Shown: one piece after another, positions 1-6,835 of the stretch
Numbering within the stretch: position 1 is the stretch's first letter
Layout of the letters: each line of letters begins with the position of its first letter
Source of the DNA: Thermoplasmatota archaeon
Lineage (GTDB): Archaea; Thermoplasmatota; E2; DHVEG-1
Assembly (NCBI GenBank): GCA_030605515.1
Contig: JAUWIE010000033.1
Location: 1 to 16,945 of the forward strand
Direction of reading: 5' to 3'
Length of the DNA stretch: 16,945 nt
Notes under the pieces: generated by a model
The model's database searches: none
What the model saw: only the letters and a program-made list of their open reading frames with translations
Told to the model about the DNA's origin: nothing
Translations under genes and position numbers: made by a program

Positions 1-912
1 ATTTATGGTAACTGGGTCAAATGTCATAACTGTTAATGTGTTTTCATTTAATGTATCTGCTTTAGTAAACAGGATAACAGGTGTTCTAACTGGTGGTGGT
101 TTCAAATCATCCCACCAATTGTCCTTTAAAGCTTCAGGTGGTAACTCAACAGATATTGGCATATTATAATCATAAAATATTAAATCTGTCTCATGAGTAT
201 ATATTTGTTCATTGTCATCTTCATCAATTAAGGAACTTGGAACATTATAACTTGATTTTAGATACACTCTTTTTAATAAATTATTATCTTTATCTATCCA
301 ATATTTAATAATAACTTCAATAAAATTATTATATGAAATTCCTGTTGGAAATAAAAAATCTGTATTTGATGAGGTCAATTGTAGAGTTTCGACAGATGGT
401 GTTACATCAATTACATAACAATCTGTATCTTGAACTGTAGCATCATCCAATCTTTCAAATTGTGCCCCTGAAGAAATAAAAAATAATTGTCGTTCTAACA
501 GGGAATAGGCATACCAATTATTGCTTGAACCCCAGCTCATCCATGTCATATTCCCAGAATAATTCATTCCCGAATATAATGTATCATTAACATAATAAAA
601 AGAAAAATTTTGTTCTATCATTATCCCTTTTACCGTACCGTAACTATCTATATTAACTTTGTATTTTTTATTTGATATGTCAACCTCTGAAACAATAGTA
701 TAAGCCTGTTCTCTAGTAGATGAACCATCATCATTAGTTGTAATTTGAGTTGTTGTTCCACTACCCAAATATTTATACGAAGTTACTCCTTCAATAGCCT
801 CAATAAAATTCTCCATTATCTCCTCTGCTACTACGCCATCTGAAGTTGTACAACCTGAAATCATCATGGTTACAATTAATATTCCTACTATTATCTCTAT
901 TTCTTTTTTCAT
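1..912 (-). CDS. Predicted secreted lipoprotein, 3' end outside window
   Basis: Reading the minus strand from an ATG at 912 gives 304 residues open to the window edge, so the C-terminus is missing. The N-terminus is a lipoprotein signal peptide: Lys-Lys, a hydrophobic core, then a lipobox ISGC with Cys21. The mature part is rich in Thr, Ser, Asn, Tyr and Trp (for example NMTWMSWGSSNNWYAY around residue 120) and looks like a beta-rich exported domain. Its pattern of short alternating strands resembles LolA/LppX-type lipoproteins, but I cannot confirm the family. A GAGGAG Shine-Dalgarno lies just upstream and a TATA-like element near 971-979. It is probably anchored to the outer face of the membrane. 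Function unknown. Confidence 0.85.
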   Translation of the reverse strand, partial: MKKEIEIIVGILIVTMMISGCTTSDGVVAEEIMENFIEAIEGVTSYKYLGSGTTTQITTNDDGSSTREQAYTIVSEVDISNKKYKVNIDSYGTVKGIMIEQNFSFYYVNDTLYSGMNYSGNMTWMSWGSSNNWYAYSLLERQLFFISSGAQFERLDDATVQDTDCYVIDVTPSVETLQLTSSNTDFLFPTGISYNNFIEVIIKYWIDKDNNLLKRVYLKSSYNVPSSLIDEDDNEQIYTHETDLIFYDYNMPISVELPPEALKDNWWDDLKPPPVRTPVILFTKADTLNENTLTVMTFDPVTIN

Positions 913-970
913 TCCTATCTCCTCAGGATTTATCTCTGATTGAATACCATGTTACTTTCTTAAACTATTT

Positions 971-979
971 GTATTTAAA
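971..979 (-). promoter_or_regulatory. Putative TATA box for the lipoprotein gene
   Basis: On the minus strand the sequence reads TTTAAATAC. A start site about 25 bases downstream would give a leader of roughly 35 nt that carries the GAGGAG ribosome-binding site. Assigned by pattern only. Confidence 0.35.
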
Positions 980-1044
980 ACTGTCCTGGTAAAATGTCAA
1001 AACTGAAAAAAAGGAATTCGGTGAAATTAAAAATAGAAGTTTTT

Positions 1045-1689
1045 TTATTTCTTTACTTTCGCCCAGTCTTTTAAAAAACTCTCTATTCCTTTATCTGTTA
1101 AGGAATGGGATACCATTTTTCTAATCACACTTGGTGGTATTGTCACAATATGTGCACCAAGTCGCCCAGCTTCAATTACATGAATAGGATGTCTTATACT
1201 TGCTACAATGACCTGAGTTTCAATATCGTAATTGTTGAAAATATCCATTATTTCTTCAATTATTTGCATACCTTCTTGACCAATATCATCAAGTCTTCCA
1301 ATAAATGGGCTTACATATGTTGCTCCTGCTTTTGCTGCAAGAAGCGCTTGGTTTGCTGAAAAAATAAGTGTTACATTTGTTTCAATTCCTTCTTTACTAA
1401 GAATTTTTACGGCTTTTAATCCCTCAGGATTCATCGGTATTTTAACTGCTACGTTTTTATGTATTTTGGATAGTTTCCGTGCTTCTTTTACAATGTCATC
1501 TGCTTTTGTACTTACTGCTTCAAGACTAATGGATCCATCAACGATTGTAAATATTTCATCAATTATTTCTTTAAATGATCTACCGCTTCTTTTTACTAAT
1601 GTTGGATTTGTAGTAACACCATCGATTACGCCCCAACTAGCTAGTTCTCTAATTTCATCAAGATCTGCAGTGTCAATAAATATCTTCAT
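1045..1689 (-). CDS. tal: Transaldolase (FSA/TAL small-subunit family)
   Basis: A 214-residue class I aldolase of the short FSA/transaldolase family, the usual length for that family. Transaldolase moves a dihydroxyacetone unit between sugar phosphates in the non-oxidative pentose phosphate pathway. Visible marks are the N-terminal strand IDTAD, the TTNPT motif (26-30), the Schiff-base lysine in VAVKIP (Lys83), and a C-terminal SIRHP/GAHIVTIPP phosphate-binding region. Two active-site positions point to transaldolase rather than fructose-6-phosphate aldolase: Glu57 in SLEAV, where E. coli FSA has Gln59, and Phe129 in SPFIGRLDD, where FSA has Tyr131. These equivalences come from alignment by eye. 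GGAGTT lies upstream of the ATG. The gene is divergent from the AbrB-like gene and close to rpe and tpiA, which fits a sugar-phosphate role. Confidence 0.92.
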   Translation of the reverse strand: MKIFIDTADLDEIRELASWGVIDGVTTNPTLVKRSGRSFKEIIDEIFTIVDGSISLEAVSTKADDIVKEARKLSKIHKNVAVKIPMNPEGLKAVKILSKEGIETNVTLIFSANQALLAAKAGATYVSPFIGRLDDIGQEGMQIIEEIMDIFNNYDIETQVIVASIRHPIHVIEAGRLGAHIVTIPPSVIRKMVSHSLTDKGIESFLKDWAKVKK

Positions 1690-1814
1690 AAAGCCTTAAC
1701 TCCAGCCAGGTGTATCAGGTTTTTATTCATAACTTTTTGGATTGTAAATTAAGGAAACAGTATTGGTCTCTTAGGTTTGATAGATACATTTAGATATATC
1801 TGCAAAAACCAAAA

Positions 1815-1827
1815 CATATATATATTT
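1815..1827 (+). promoter_or_regulatory. Putative TATA box for the AbrB-like gene
   Basis: CATATATATATTT preceded by an A-rich stretch (AAAACCAAAA) that could serve as the BRE. A start about 25 bases on gives a leader near 14 nt containing the GG-rich ribosome-binding site before the ATG at 1861. A perfect 10-bp palindrome AGATATATCT lies just upstream at 1792-1801 and might be an operator, although AT-rich palindromes arise easily by chance. Confidence 0.4.
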
Positions 1828-1860
1828 AGGTATACATTACTGGGAAGTGGTGGATGGGAG

Positions 1861-2016
1861 ATGCCTCTAACAAGAAAAGCCAGAGTAGTTGGAAGTAGCT
1901 TAGTGCTAACTATACCAAGTCAGTTAGCGAAAGCTCACGACATAAACGATGGAGATGATATTGAAATAATTCCAATGGGAATTGGTGAGTTTAAAATCCG
2001 GAAATTAAAAAAATAA
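1861..2016 (+). CDS. AbrB/SpoVT-like swapped-hairpin DNA-binding protein
   Basis: A 51-residue protein consisting of one AbrB-type domain. The pattern RKARVVGSSLVLTIPSQLAK, then an acidic turn INDGDDIEII and a closing strand FKIRKLKK, matches the usual 'kvg.SlvvtIPs.iak...i..GD.vei' motif. Such proteins dimerise by swapping hairpins and bind DNA, either as transcription regulators or as antitoxins. The frame is open from an ATG at 1777, but that upstream part does not resemble the family. The ATG at 1861 has GGTGG/GGGAG just before it and starts exactly at the domain. No toxin gene is adjacent, so a regulator is more likely than an antitoxin; its targets are unknown. It is divergent from tal and upstream of rpe. 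Confidence 0.8.
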   Translation: MPLTRKARVVGSSLVLTIPSQLAKAHDINDGDDIEIIPMGIGEFKIRKLKK

Positions 2017-2097
2017 ACTTAACTAAACTACTGCTAATCAAATATAAACCATTTAGATTTATAAAGGTAGAAAGTATTGTCATTTTTTGATAAGACC

Positions 2098-2748
2098 ATG
2101 GTATTAATAGCTCCATCAATCCTTTCAGCAGATTTCTCAAAACTTGGTGATGAAATCAAAGCTGTTGAAAAAGCTGGAGCTGATTGGATACATATTGATG
2201 TTATGGATGGGCATTTCGTACCAAATATTACAATTGGCCCAGTTGTAGTATCTAAAATCCGGAAAACATCAAAGATTTTTTTTGATGTTCATCTTATGAT
2301 TGAAAAACCAATAAAATATGTTGAACAATTCGCAAAAGCAGGTGCAGATCTCATCACAGTTCATGCAGAAGCATGTGATAATTTAAAATCAATAATTAAT
2401 AAAATAAAAGAAAACAACTGCAAAGCAGGTGTCTCCATTAATCCTGAGACATCGATTGATGCTATAAAAAATATCATCAAAGATGTTGATCTTGTTCTTA
2501 TTATGTCTGTTCACCCAGGTTTCGGTGGTCAGAGTTTCATAGAAGATGTCCTACCTAAAATAAAACAAGCTAAAAAGTTGATTGATAAAACGAATAGAAA
2601 TATTTTTCTTGAAGTAGATGGTGGGATAAACAACAAAAATGCTAAAACTGTTAAACAAAATGGAGCTAATGTTTTAGTCGCAGGTAACTATGTTTTTTCA
2701 AGTAAAGACTATAAAAAAGCAATTCAACTATTAAAAGAATATTTATAG
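2098..2748 (+). CDS. rpe: Ribulose-phosphate 3-epimerase
   Basis: Interconverts ribulose 5-phosphate and xylulose 5-phosphate in the pentose phosphate pathway. It is a TIM-barrel protein of about 216 residues from this start, close to family length. Signatures in order are IAPSILSADF at the N-terminus, HIDVMDGHFVPNITIGP with the metal-binding His and the catalytic Asp of MDG, FDVHLMI with the second metal His, MSVHPGFGGQSF, and EVDGGIN with the other catalytic Asp and the phosphate loop. The ATG at 2098 fits the family start (MVLIAPSIL). A TTG at 2077 is seven codons upstream and has AGGTAG before it, so it is a real alternative. A TATA-like TTTATAAAG near 2058-2066 would put transcription start near 2089, favouring 2098. 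The last six bases overlap tpiA tail to tail. Confidence 0.95.
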   Translation: MVLIAPSILSADFSKLGDEIKAVEKAGADWIHIDVMDGHFVPNITIGPVVVSKIRKTSKIFFDVHLMIEKPIKYVEQFAKAGADLITVHAEACDNLKSIINKIKENNCKAGVSINPETSIDAIKNIIKDVDLVLIMSVHPGFGGQSFIEDVLPKIKQAKKLIDKTNRNIFLEVDGGINNKNAKTVKQNGANVLVAGNYVFSSKDYKKAIQLLKEYL

Positions 2749-3423
2749 TCCTGATACTAAATCACGGATAACGCTTTCTTTATCTTTTGCTTTTACGATT
2801 CCACTAGCTAGCAGTACGCCCTCTGCTCCAAGCTCTATTGATTTAGTTACATCTCTTCCATTTTTAACACCGGCACCACAAAGAACCTTTACATTATTAT
2901 CAATATTTTTCACAGCTTCAACACTACTACTTACAATACCTGGATCAGCTGTTGTAACTGAGATATCGCCACCAATGAGCTCAGGTGGTTCTACTGCAAT
3001 AAAATCAGGTGAAAACGCAGCGATTGCTTTTGATGTTGCAACATTATTTGAGCATACTATATGATCAAGTTTAAGTTCCTTTGCACGAGTTATACAAACA
3101 TCTATATCAGCAAGTATAAGTCTATGTTCACTATGATTAATCAATGTCCCTACTGCACCAGCTGATTTAACCGCCTCTGGAAGCGTCCAACCTGTATGAC
3201 TACCAGGTTTTATTGGATCAATATGTTCTGCATAAACTGGGATATCTAATTTTTCAGCACATAAAGTGATGTCTGTTGCTTGTACTGCAATAGCCATACT
3301 AGTACCTGTTTCACGTGATACTTTACTCATTATAGCAGCAATATCAAATGCTTCTTTACCTGTTGCTTCTGAATATGTTTTAACATTGAGAACAATAGTA
3401 GGTGTTTTTAACAATTTTATCAT
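2743..3423 (-). CDS. tpiA: Triosephosphate isomerase, archaeal type
   Basis: Interconverts dihydroxyacetone phosphate and glyceraldehyde 3-phosphate. This is the short archaeal tetrameric form of about 226 residues. Counting from the furthest upstream ATG (3444), N20 and K22 lie in VLNVKTY, the catalytic His104 in LINHSEHR, and the catalytic Glu152 in VEPPELIGG; the phosphate loops are CGAGV and GVLLASGIVKA. Start choice is open among ATG 3444, ATG 3423 and TTG 3414. GAGGAG at 3424-3429 directly abuts 3423 and is better spaced for TTG 3414. Known archaeal homologs begin close to 3423/3414, and a TATA-like element at 3461-3470 argues against 3444. I give 3423 as the middle choice. It is divergent from the PrsW-like gene and overlaps rpe at its 3' end. 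Confidence 0.95.
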   Translation of the reverse strand: MIKLLKTPTIVLNVKTYSEATGKEAFDIAAIMSKVSRETGTSMAIAVQATDITLCAEKLDIPVYAEHIDPIKPGSHTGWTLPEAVKSAGAVGTLINHSEHRLILADIDVCITRAKELKLDHIVCSNNVATSKAIAAFSPDFIAVEPPELIGGDISVTTADPGIVSSSVEAVKNIDNNVKVLCGAGVKNGRDVTKSIELGAEGVLLASGIVKAKDKESVIRDLVSGL

Positions 3424-3452
3424 CTCCTCTATATAAGTAAGCAATGTAATCG

Positions 3453-4151
3453 ATGACCTTTAATATATTATTTCCCATTCTAGCAAGATTAAAAATGAAT
3501 GTAATTCCACAAGCAAGTCTATTTCTTGGAGTAATACCTGCCTTAATTTTACTTTATATAAGTTTAAAAGGATACGATGGTCTATACAAAGAAAAACTAA
3601 TTTTTTTAACTTTTGTAGCTGGAATTATCATAGGATTTATTGCTGTTTTAATTGAATATTTCACAAGAGATGCAGGTCTAATAATTATTATTTTGTTTCC
3701 TATCGTAGAACAATTATTTAAAGTAATTATCGTAAATCTAAGAAGATTCCAGGGTAAGCATGAAGCTGTTATTTATGGTCTTACCTTAGGACTAGGATTT
3801 GGAGCAATATTTGTTCCTTTTTCAATGATTGTAACAAGTAGTTTTGATACAAGTAATAGCTATACAGTGATTCTTGGATTCATAGGATCATTAGGTTATA
3901 TTTTCTTACATGGTGCTACAGGAGTTTTTATTGGATATGGTATATACATCGAAAAATTGTTTAAGTATTACATATACGCTTTAATAGTGCATATTCCACT
4001 TTCAGTTATTGGATTAATTTTTATTGAATATTATTACGTTCAAATTGGTCTTGTTATATATACAGTTATAATCTTTTGGTATGCAACCCAAAGAGTTATG
4101 CCAGTTTTATTGTCTCAAAGTAATCGAAGAAAAAGAAGTAAAAAAAATTAA
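3453..4151 (+). CDS. PrsW-like integral membrane protein with altered active-site motifs
   Basis: A protein of 232 residues (218 if it starts at ATG 3495) with about seven hydrophobic helices and a very basic C-terminus (NRRKRSKKN). Three blocks match the PrsW intramembrane protease family (CPBP/Abi-related glutamic proteases) in order: FPIVEQLFK for the EExxK helix, HEAVIYGLTLGLGFGAI for the 'EDGLvYGaaaGLGFaatEN' helix, and LHGATGVFIGYG for 'HAsaTalfGyG'. The second Glu of EExxK is Gln here, and the Glu of the second block is replaced by Phe-Val-Pro, so proteolytic activity is doubtful. The His block is kept. It could be a non-catalytic or divergent member. There is no Shine-Dalgarno at either start. 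It heads a run of membrane-protein genes. Confidence 0.7.
   Translation: MTFNILFPILARLKMNVIPQASLFLGVIPALILLYISLKGYDGLYKEKLIFLTFVAGIIIGFIAVLIEYFTRDAGLIIIILFPIVEQLFKVIIVNLRRFQGKHEAVIYGLTLGLGFGAIFVPFSMIVTSSFDTSNSYTVILGFIGSLGYIFLHGATGVFIGYGIYIEKLFKYYIYALIVHIPLSVIGLIFIEYYYVQIGLVIYTVIIFWYATQRVMPVLLSQSNRRKRSKKN
3461..3470. promoter_or_regulatory. Palindromic TATA-like element between tpiA and PrsW-like gene
   Basis: TAATATATTA is a perfect palindrome. Read toward tpiA it is preceded by GGGAAA, a plausible BRE, and predicts a start near 3440 with GAGGAG in the leader. Read the other way it predicts a start near 3491, just before an in-frame ATG at 3495. A second TATA-like sequence, CTATATAAG (3429-3437), could instead serve the plus-strand gene. 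Pattern-based only. Confidence 0.35.
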
Positions 4152-4192
4152 GATAAGGCTAAATAACAAATAATTATTTGTTAAAAATGAGA

Positions 4193-4198
4193 GAGGTG
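4193..4198 (+). promoter_or_regulatory. Shine-Dalgarno deciding a TTG start at 4206
   Basis: GAGGTG lies 7 nt before a TTG, a textbook match to the archaeal anti-Shine-Dalgarno sequence. There is no ATG or GTG in frame nearby, so TTG is the best start for the four-helix membrane protein. Confidence 0.6.
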
Positions 4199-4205
4199 TT
4201 AATAA

Positions 4206-4661
4206 TTGGTAATAGAAAATACTCCTAATGAGAAAACTGGTGTAAACGAAATACATGAGCAAGATATCTTTCAAAATAAATTGCAACAATCTTTAAATGT
4301 AACTTCAAAACCAACAATCGCCGGTATTTTATTAATTATCGCTGGAATATTAGCAATATTATTTGGAGTTCTTCTTTATCAAATAAATACATCAACTATT
4401 GACATATCCCAGTTCCAAGATATAGATCCAGATATTACCTCAGAGCAAATTAAAACATTTTTTACTATGTGTGGAACAGCATTTTGCATACTTGGGATTT
4501 TCCCAATTCTAGGTGGAATTTTAGCGCTAAAAAGAAAACTTTGGGGGATAACTCTTGTTGGAGGTATTATTGGTTTATTATCATTTGGTTTTTTCATATC
4601 AAGTATTCTTTCTTTAATAGCTATTATATTGCTAGCAATTTCACGAAAAGAATTTCAATAA
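4206..4661 (+). CDS. Four-helix membrane protein of unknown function
   Basis: A 151-residue protein. A polar N-terminal segment of about 34 residues precedes four predicted membrane helices near 35-58, 86-107, 112-131 and 133-146, ending in a short SRKEFQ tail. The loop between helices 1 and 2 is acidic (DISQFQDIDPDITSEQ). Helix 1 (KPTIAGILLII) and the C-terminal block (GGIIGLLSFGFF through SRKEFQ) closely match the same elements in the zinc-ribbon protein at 7689-8513, so the two look like paralogs built on one scaffold. The TTG start is supported by GAGGTG 7 nt upstream. I do not recognise a named family. It is not clearly in an operon with its upstream neighbour, since a 54-base gap separates them. 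Confidence 0.75.
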   Translation: MVIENTPNEKTGVNEIHEQDIFQNKLQQSLNVTSKPTIAGILLIIAGILAILFGVLLYQINTSTIDISQFQDIDPDITSEQIKTFFTMCGTAFCILGIFPILGGILALKRKLWGITLVGGIIGLLSFGFFISSILSLIAIILLAISRKEFQ

Positions 4662-4679
4662 GCTTCCAGTCTAATTTAG

Positions 4680-4726
4680 TTTTTTAAACAAAAAATAAAA
4701 AGAGAGGTAGAGGAGCTTTATGCTCC
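4680..4726. terminator. Bidirectional terminator between convergent genes
   Basis: On the plus strand, T6 at 4680-4685 follows the gene ending at 4661. On the minus strand, a hairpin GGAGC-ATAAA-GCTCC (4712-4726) spans the stop of the gene ending at 4718 and is followed by two T-runs, opposite 4697-4701 and 4690-4695. The U-tracts alone fit archaeal termination; the hairpin is extra. Confidence 0.5.
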
Positions 4727-5206
4727 AACTGGTTGTTTTCCACCGAATTTGTCCCAGAACATTCCAAGCAGGTATCCCCAGATTAAAGAAGATATTAGTC
4801 CCACAACGATATTATTGACAACATAATAGGTCATCCCGTATAAACCCAAGGAACCGTATCCTAGACCAACAGAGAATATCACCCAAAATATCAACGCAAG
4901 CACTATTCCTTTCATGATACTTGTTGATCCTGGTAACGAGTTGTACACTGCGGCATATATCAGACCAAAGATTATTCCACCTATGATTCCACCTATGATT
5001 CCACCTATTATTAAGCTAGGAATCATCACGGCCATAGATAGTTCAGCTAGCCCTGTAAAGGTGAATCCAGACATTGCTTCTCCATAGGCCGCTGTGATTG
5101 TATTCCACATAGCATAAGTGACTATTATTCCTAATATTCCTGCTATTATTCCGTATATAATTCCTGCTAGTATACCAGCCTTTATTCCTCTCCCAAATTC
5201 TGCCAT
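4718..5206 (-). CDS. Glycine-zipper integral membrane protein, unknown function
   Basis: A 162-residue protein, almost wholly hydrophobic with about four helices. Small-residue repeats dominate: GILAGIIYGIIAGILGII at the N-terminus and a GGII motif repeated three times at about 68-79, encoded by a 12-bp tandem DNA repeat. Such glycine zippers pack helices tightly and often drive oligomerisation. The middle loop (residues 33-58) is the only sizeable polar part, and the C-terminus (WDKFGGKQPVGA) is presumably cytoplasmic. GGAGGAGA lies 4 nt before the ATG, a strong ribosome-binding site. It is divergent from the gene at 5305. No catalytic motif is visible and I do not assign a family. Confidence 0.75.
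   Translation of the reverse strand: MAEFGRGIKAGILAGIIYGIIAGILGIIVTYAMWNTITAAYGEAMSGFTFTGLAELSMAVMIPSLIIGGIIGGIIGGIIFGLIYAAVYNSLPGSTSIMKGIVLALIFWVIFSVGLGYGSLGLYGMTYYVVNNIVVGLISSLIWGYLLGMFWDKFGGKQPVGA
4974..5009. repeat. 12-bp tandem repeat, three units, inside a coding region
   Basis: Units ATTCCACCTATG, ATTCCACCTATG and ATTCCACCTATT sit head to tail. On the coding strand they encode repeats of Ile-Gly-Gly-Ile within a membrane helix. The near-identical units suggest recent slippage, which would change helix length in steps of four residues. Confidence 0.85.
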
Positions 5207-5269
5207 AATCTCTCCTCCATAACGTATACCTATGTATAATATAGCTGGATATAGTAATTAAAGGGATAG

Positions 5270-5278
5270 TTTAAATAT
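5270..5278 (+). promoter_or_regulatory. Putative TATA box for the gene at 5305
   Basis: TTTAAATAT centred about 31 bases before the ATG, predicting a start near 5299 and a very short leader. Assigned by pattern only. Confidence 0.35.
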
Positions 5279-5304
5279 GTTTTGAAATATTACATCTGAG
5301 AGAT

Positions 5305-6240
5305 ATGGCAGAGAACGATGTAGATGTAGGATTAATACTGAAGAAGGCGTTTAAATCGATAGTTCAGGATCCTGGGTATATACTCCTTTTTCTTTTGCCA
5401 GTATTGATTTCCATCGTTTTTTTAGGTCTATTCTGGTTAATTATTGGCGTTGATCTGTTTACATTGTCACAGTCCTACCAAAACGCTTCTGAATTTATGA
5501 ATATGCTACAAACCAGCTTTGGGCTCTTAATAGGAATTGGAATTATTTATGCGATACTGTTAATAATTGTTTATGTAACAGTTCAAGCAGCAGCAATAAA
5601 AAAGGTTGAAGCGCAAGAAAAAGGAGAACGGCTCAGTGTCTCTGAAGCGTTTTCAAGGGGTTTATCAGTATTCCCACGTTTATTTGCAGCTGTCCTTTTG
5701 TTTGCATTGATCATAGTTGCACCAATAATTGGACTAGTAGCACTCGCTATTCTTGGCACAGTTACTACTATAATTCCGTTGGTTTGTCTATCAATGTTGC
5801 TCTTATTTATTATCATTATTCCGCTGATTTATTTTTCAATTCGTCTTTCGCTATATGCACAAGCATGTGTCTTAGAAAACCTTGGTCCAATAGACTGCCT
5901 GAAGAGGAGTTGGCATATTACAAAAGGTAGTGTATTATTGATTTTTGTTACAGGACTAATACTTGCAATTATCGCATTTGCGATATTAGCTCCTTTTATG
6001 GCCATTAACTTCGCTACAACATTCACTACATTAACTTCCACAGGCGTTAGCTACAACCCATTTGGTTCTATCTTATATTCAATAGGACAACTGGTAGCTC
6101 AGCTGATAATTGGACCAGTATACCTTATTGCATATACGCTCATCTATCTTAGTTTATCCAATAAACAAAAAAGCGCCTCTAGAACCGATGTAGAACCAAA
6201 AGAAAGATCCTCTGACGTCTCACCATACGCTCCTCAATGA
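5305..6240 (+). CDS. Multi-helix membrane protein (GPDPase membrane-domain/DUF4013-like)
   Basis: A 311-residue protein with about six membrane helices and a hydrophilic C-terminal tail rich in Ser, Glu and Pro. The stretch CVLENLGPIDCLKRSWHITK followed by a helix is the 'E..gp..alkrSw.ltkG' hallmark seen in archaeal DUF4013/DUF7847-type proteins and in the membrane domain of some glycerophosphodiester phosphodiesterases. An earlier copy-like stretch, SVSEAFSRGLSVFPRLFAAVL, has the same amphipathic-then-helix arrangement, suggesting an internal duplication. No catalytic residues are evident; the family's function is not established. Its stop is one base from the convergent DUF2085 stop. Confidence 0.75.
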   Translation: MAENDVDVGLILKKAFKSIVQDPGYILLFLLPVLISIVFLGLFWLIIGVDLFTLSQSYQNASEFMNMLQTSFGLLIGIGIIYAILLIIVYVTVQAAAIKKVEAQEKGERLSVSEAFSRGLSVFPRLFAAVLLFALIIVAPIIGLVALAILGTVTTIIPLVCLSMLLLFIIIIPLIYFSIRLSLYAQACVLENLGPIDCLKRSWHITKGSVLLIFVTGLILAIIAFAILAPFMAINFATTFTTLTSTGVSYNPFGSILYSIGQLVAQLIIGPVYLIAYTLIYLSLSNKQKSASRTDVEPKERSSDVSPYAPQ

Positions 6241-6241
6241 T

Positions 6242-6781
6242 TTAGAGAATACTTTTTAGTTTTATTGTTTTGATTTCATCAACAATGATTCCGATGGTGA
6301 TCCCGCAGATTCCTCCTGCAAGTAAACCAGTTATAACACGTACAATATTTGTGCTTTCCCAAAATTTAAAAAGCTGCCCAACTCCATCAACCACAAGGGG
6401 AACCACACCTATTAGTAATAATATTATAAATTTCTCATCTAATTCTATCTTATAAAAAAGCATAAAACCAATGCCAATTGCAAGACCAAGCCAAATGGCT
6501 GTACATCTACTGCAAAAGGGCATTTCATTTTCATTAATAAAAAATGATCTTTCTGCTTTTTGATGACAAAGTCTATCACCACAGCCATATATTTGATTCC
6601 ATGGGAAAGGCATTTCATTTATCGAGTTCTCATTATCAAATACTCCGACATGACCCGATAGATCGTCAACACTACCTTTTGGTAAAAGAGCTGGAGCTAG
6701 AAATTGAAGAAGAACCCATATTAAAAATATTACAAAAAAAATAAGAATTATTTTATTAGAATATATCCCCCTTTTTTCTAT
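6242..6781 (-). CDS. DUF2085 membrane protein; start non-canonical (ATA) or frameshifted
   Basis: The core matches DUF2085: a CGDRLCHQKAERSF motif, then MPFCSRCTAIWLGLAIG, with four conserved Cys that probably bind metal, followed by three further helices. The first ATG is at 6613, but the frame stays open upstream to 6796. It encodes a membrane helix (FFVIFLIWVLLQFLAPALLP) and a linker typical of the family's N-terminus, so the ATG at 6613 is internal. No ATG, GTG or TTG exists in that extension. An ATA at 6781 has GGAG 8 nt upstream and would give 179 residues. Alternatively an ATG at 6807 lies in another frame, and one added A in the run near 6781-6784 would join it to this gene. Function unknown. 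Confidence 0.75.
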   Translation of the reverse strand: MEKRGIYSNKIILIFFVIFLIWVLLQFLAPALLPKGSVDDLSGHVGVFDNENSINEMPFPWNQIYGCGDRLCHQKAERSFFINENEMPFCSRCTAIWLGLAIGIGFMLFYKIELDEKFIILLLIGVVPLVVDGVGQLFKFWESTNIVRVITGLLAGGICGITIGIIVDEIKTIKLKSIL

Positions 6782-6835
6782 TTTAACAGCTCCAATCTAA
6801 ATTTCATTATCATAATCATAATGTAATAAGACTCT

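Noticed and set aside
93..308. Plus-strand reading frame of 71 codons
   Set aside because: It lies opposite the lipoprotein gene, has biased composition (His, Tyr, Leu) and no ribosome-binding site; it is an antisense shadow.
1777..1860. N-terminal extension of the AbrB-like protein
   Set aside because: The extra residues do not fit the family and cover the TATA element and ribosome-binding site; ATG 1861 is better supported.
1861..2016. AbrB-like gene as the antitoxin of a toxin-antitoxin pair
   Set aside because: No PIN, MazF-like or other toxin gene is adjacent; the next gene on the strand is rpe.
6544..6744. Plus-strand frame of 66 codons
   Set aside because: It covers the antisense of the DUF2085 N-terminus, which carries real family motifs on the other strand.
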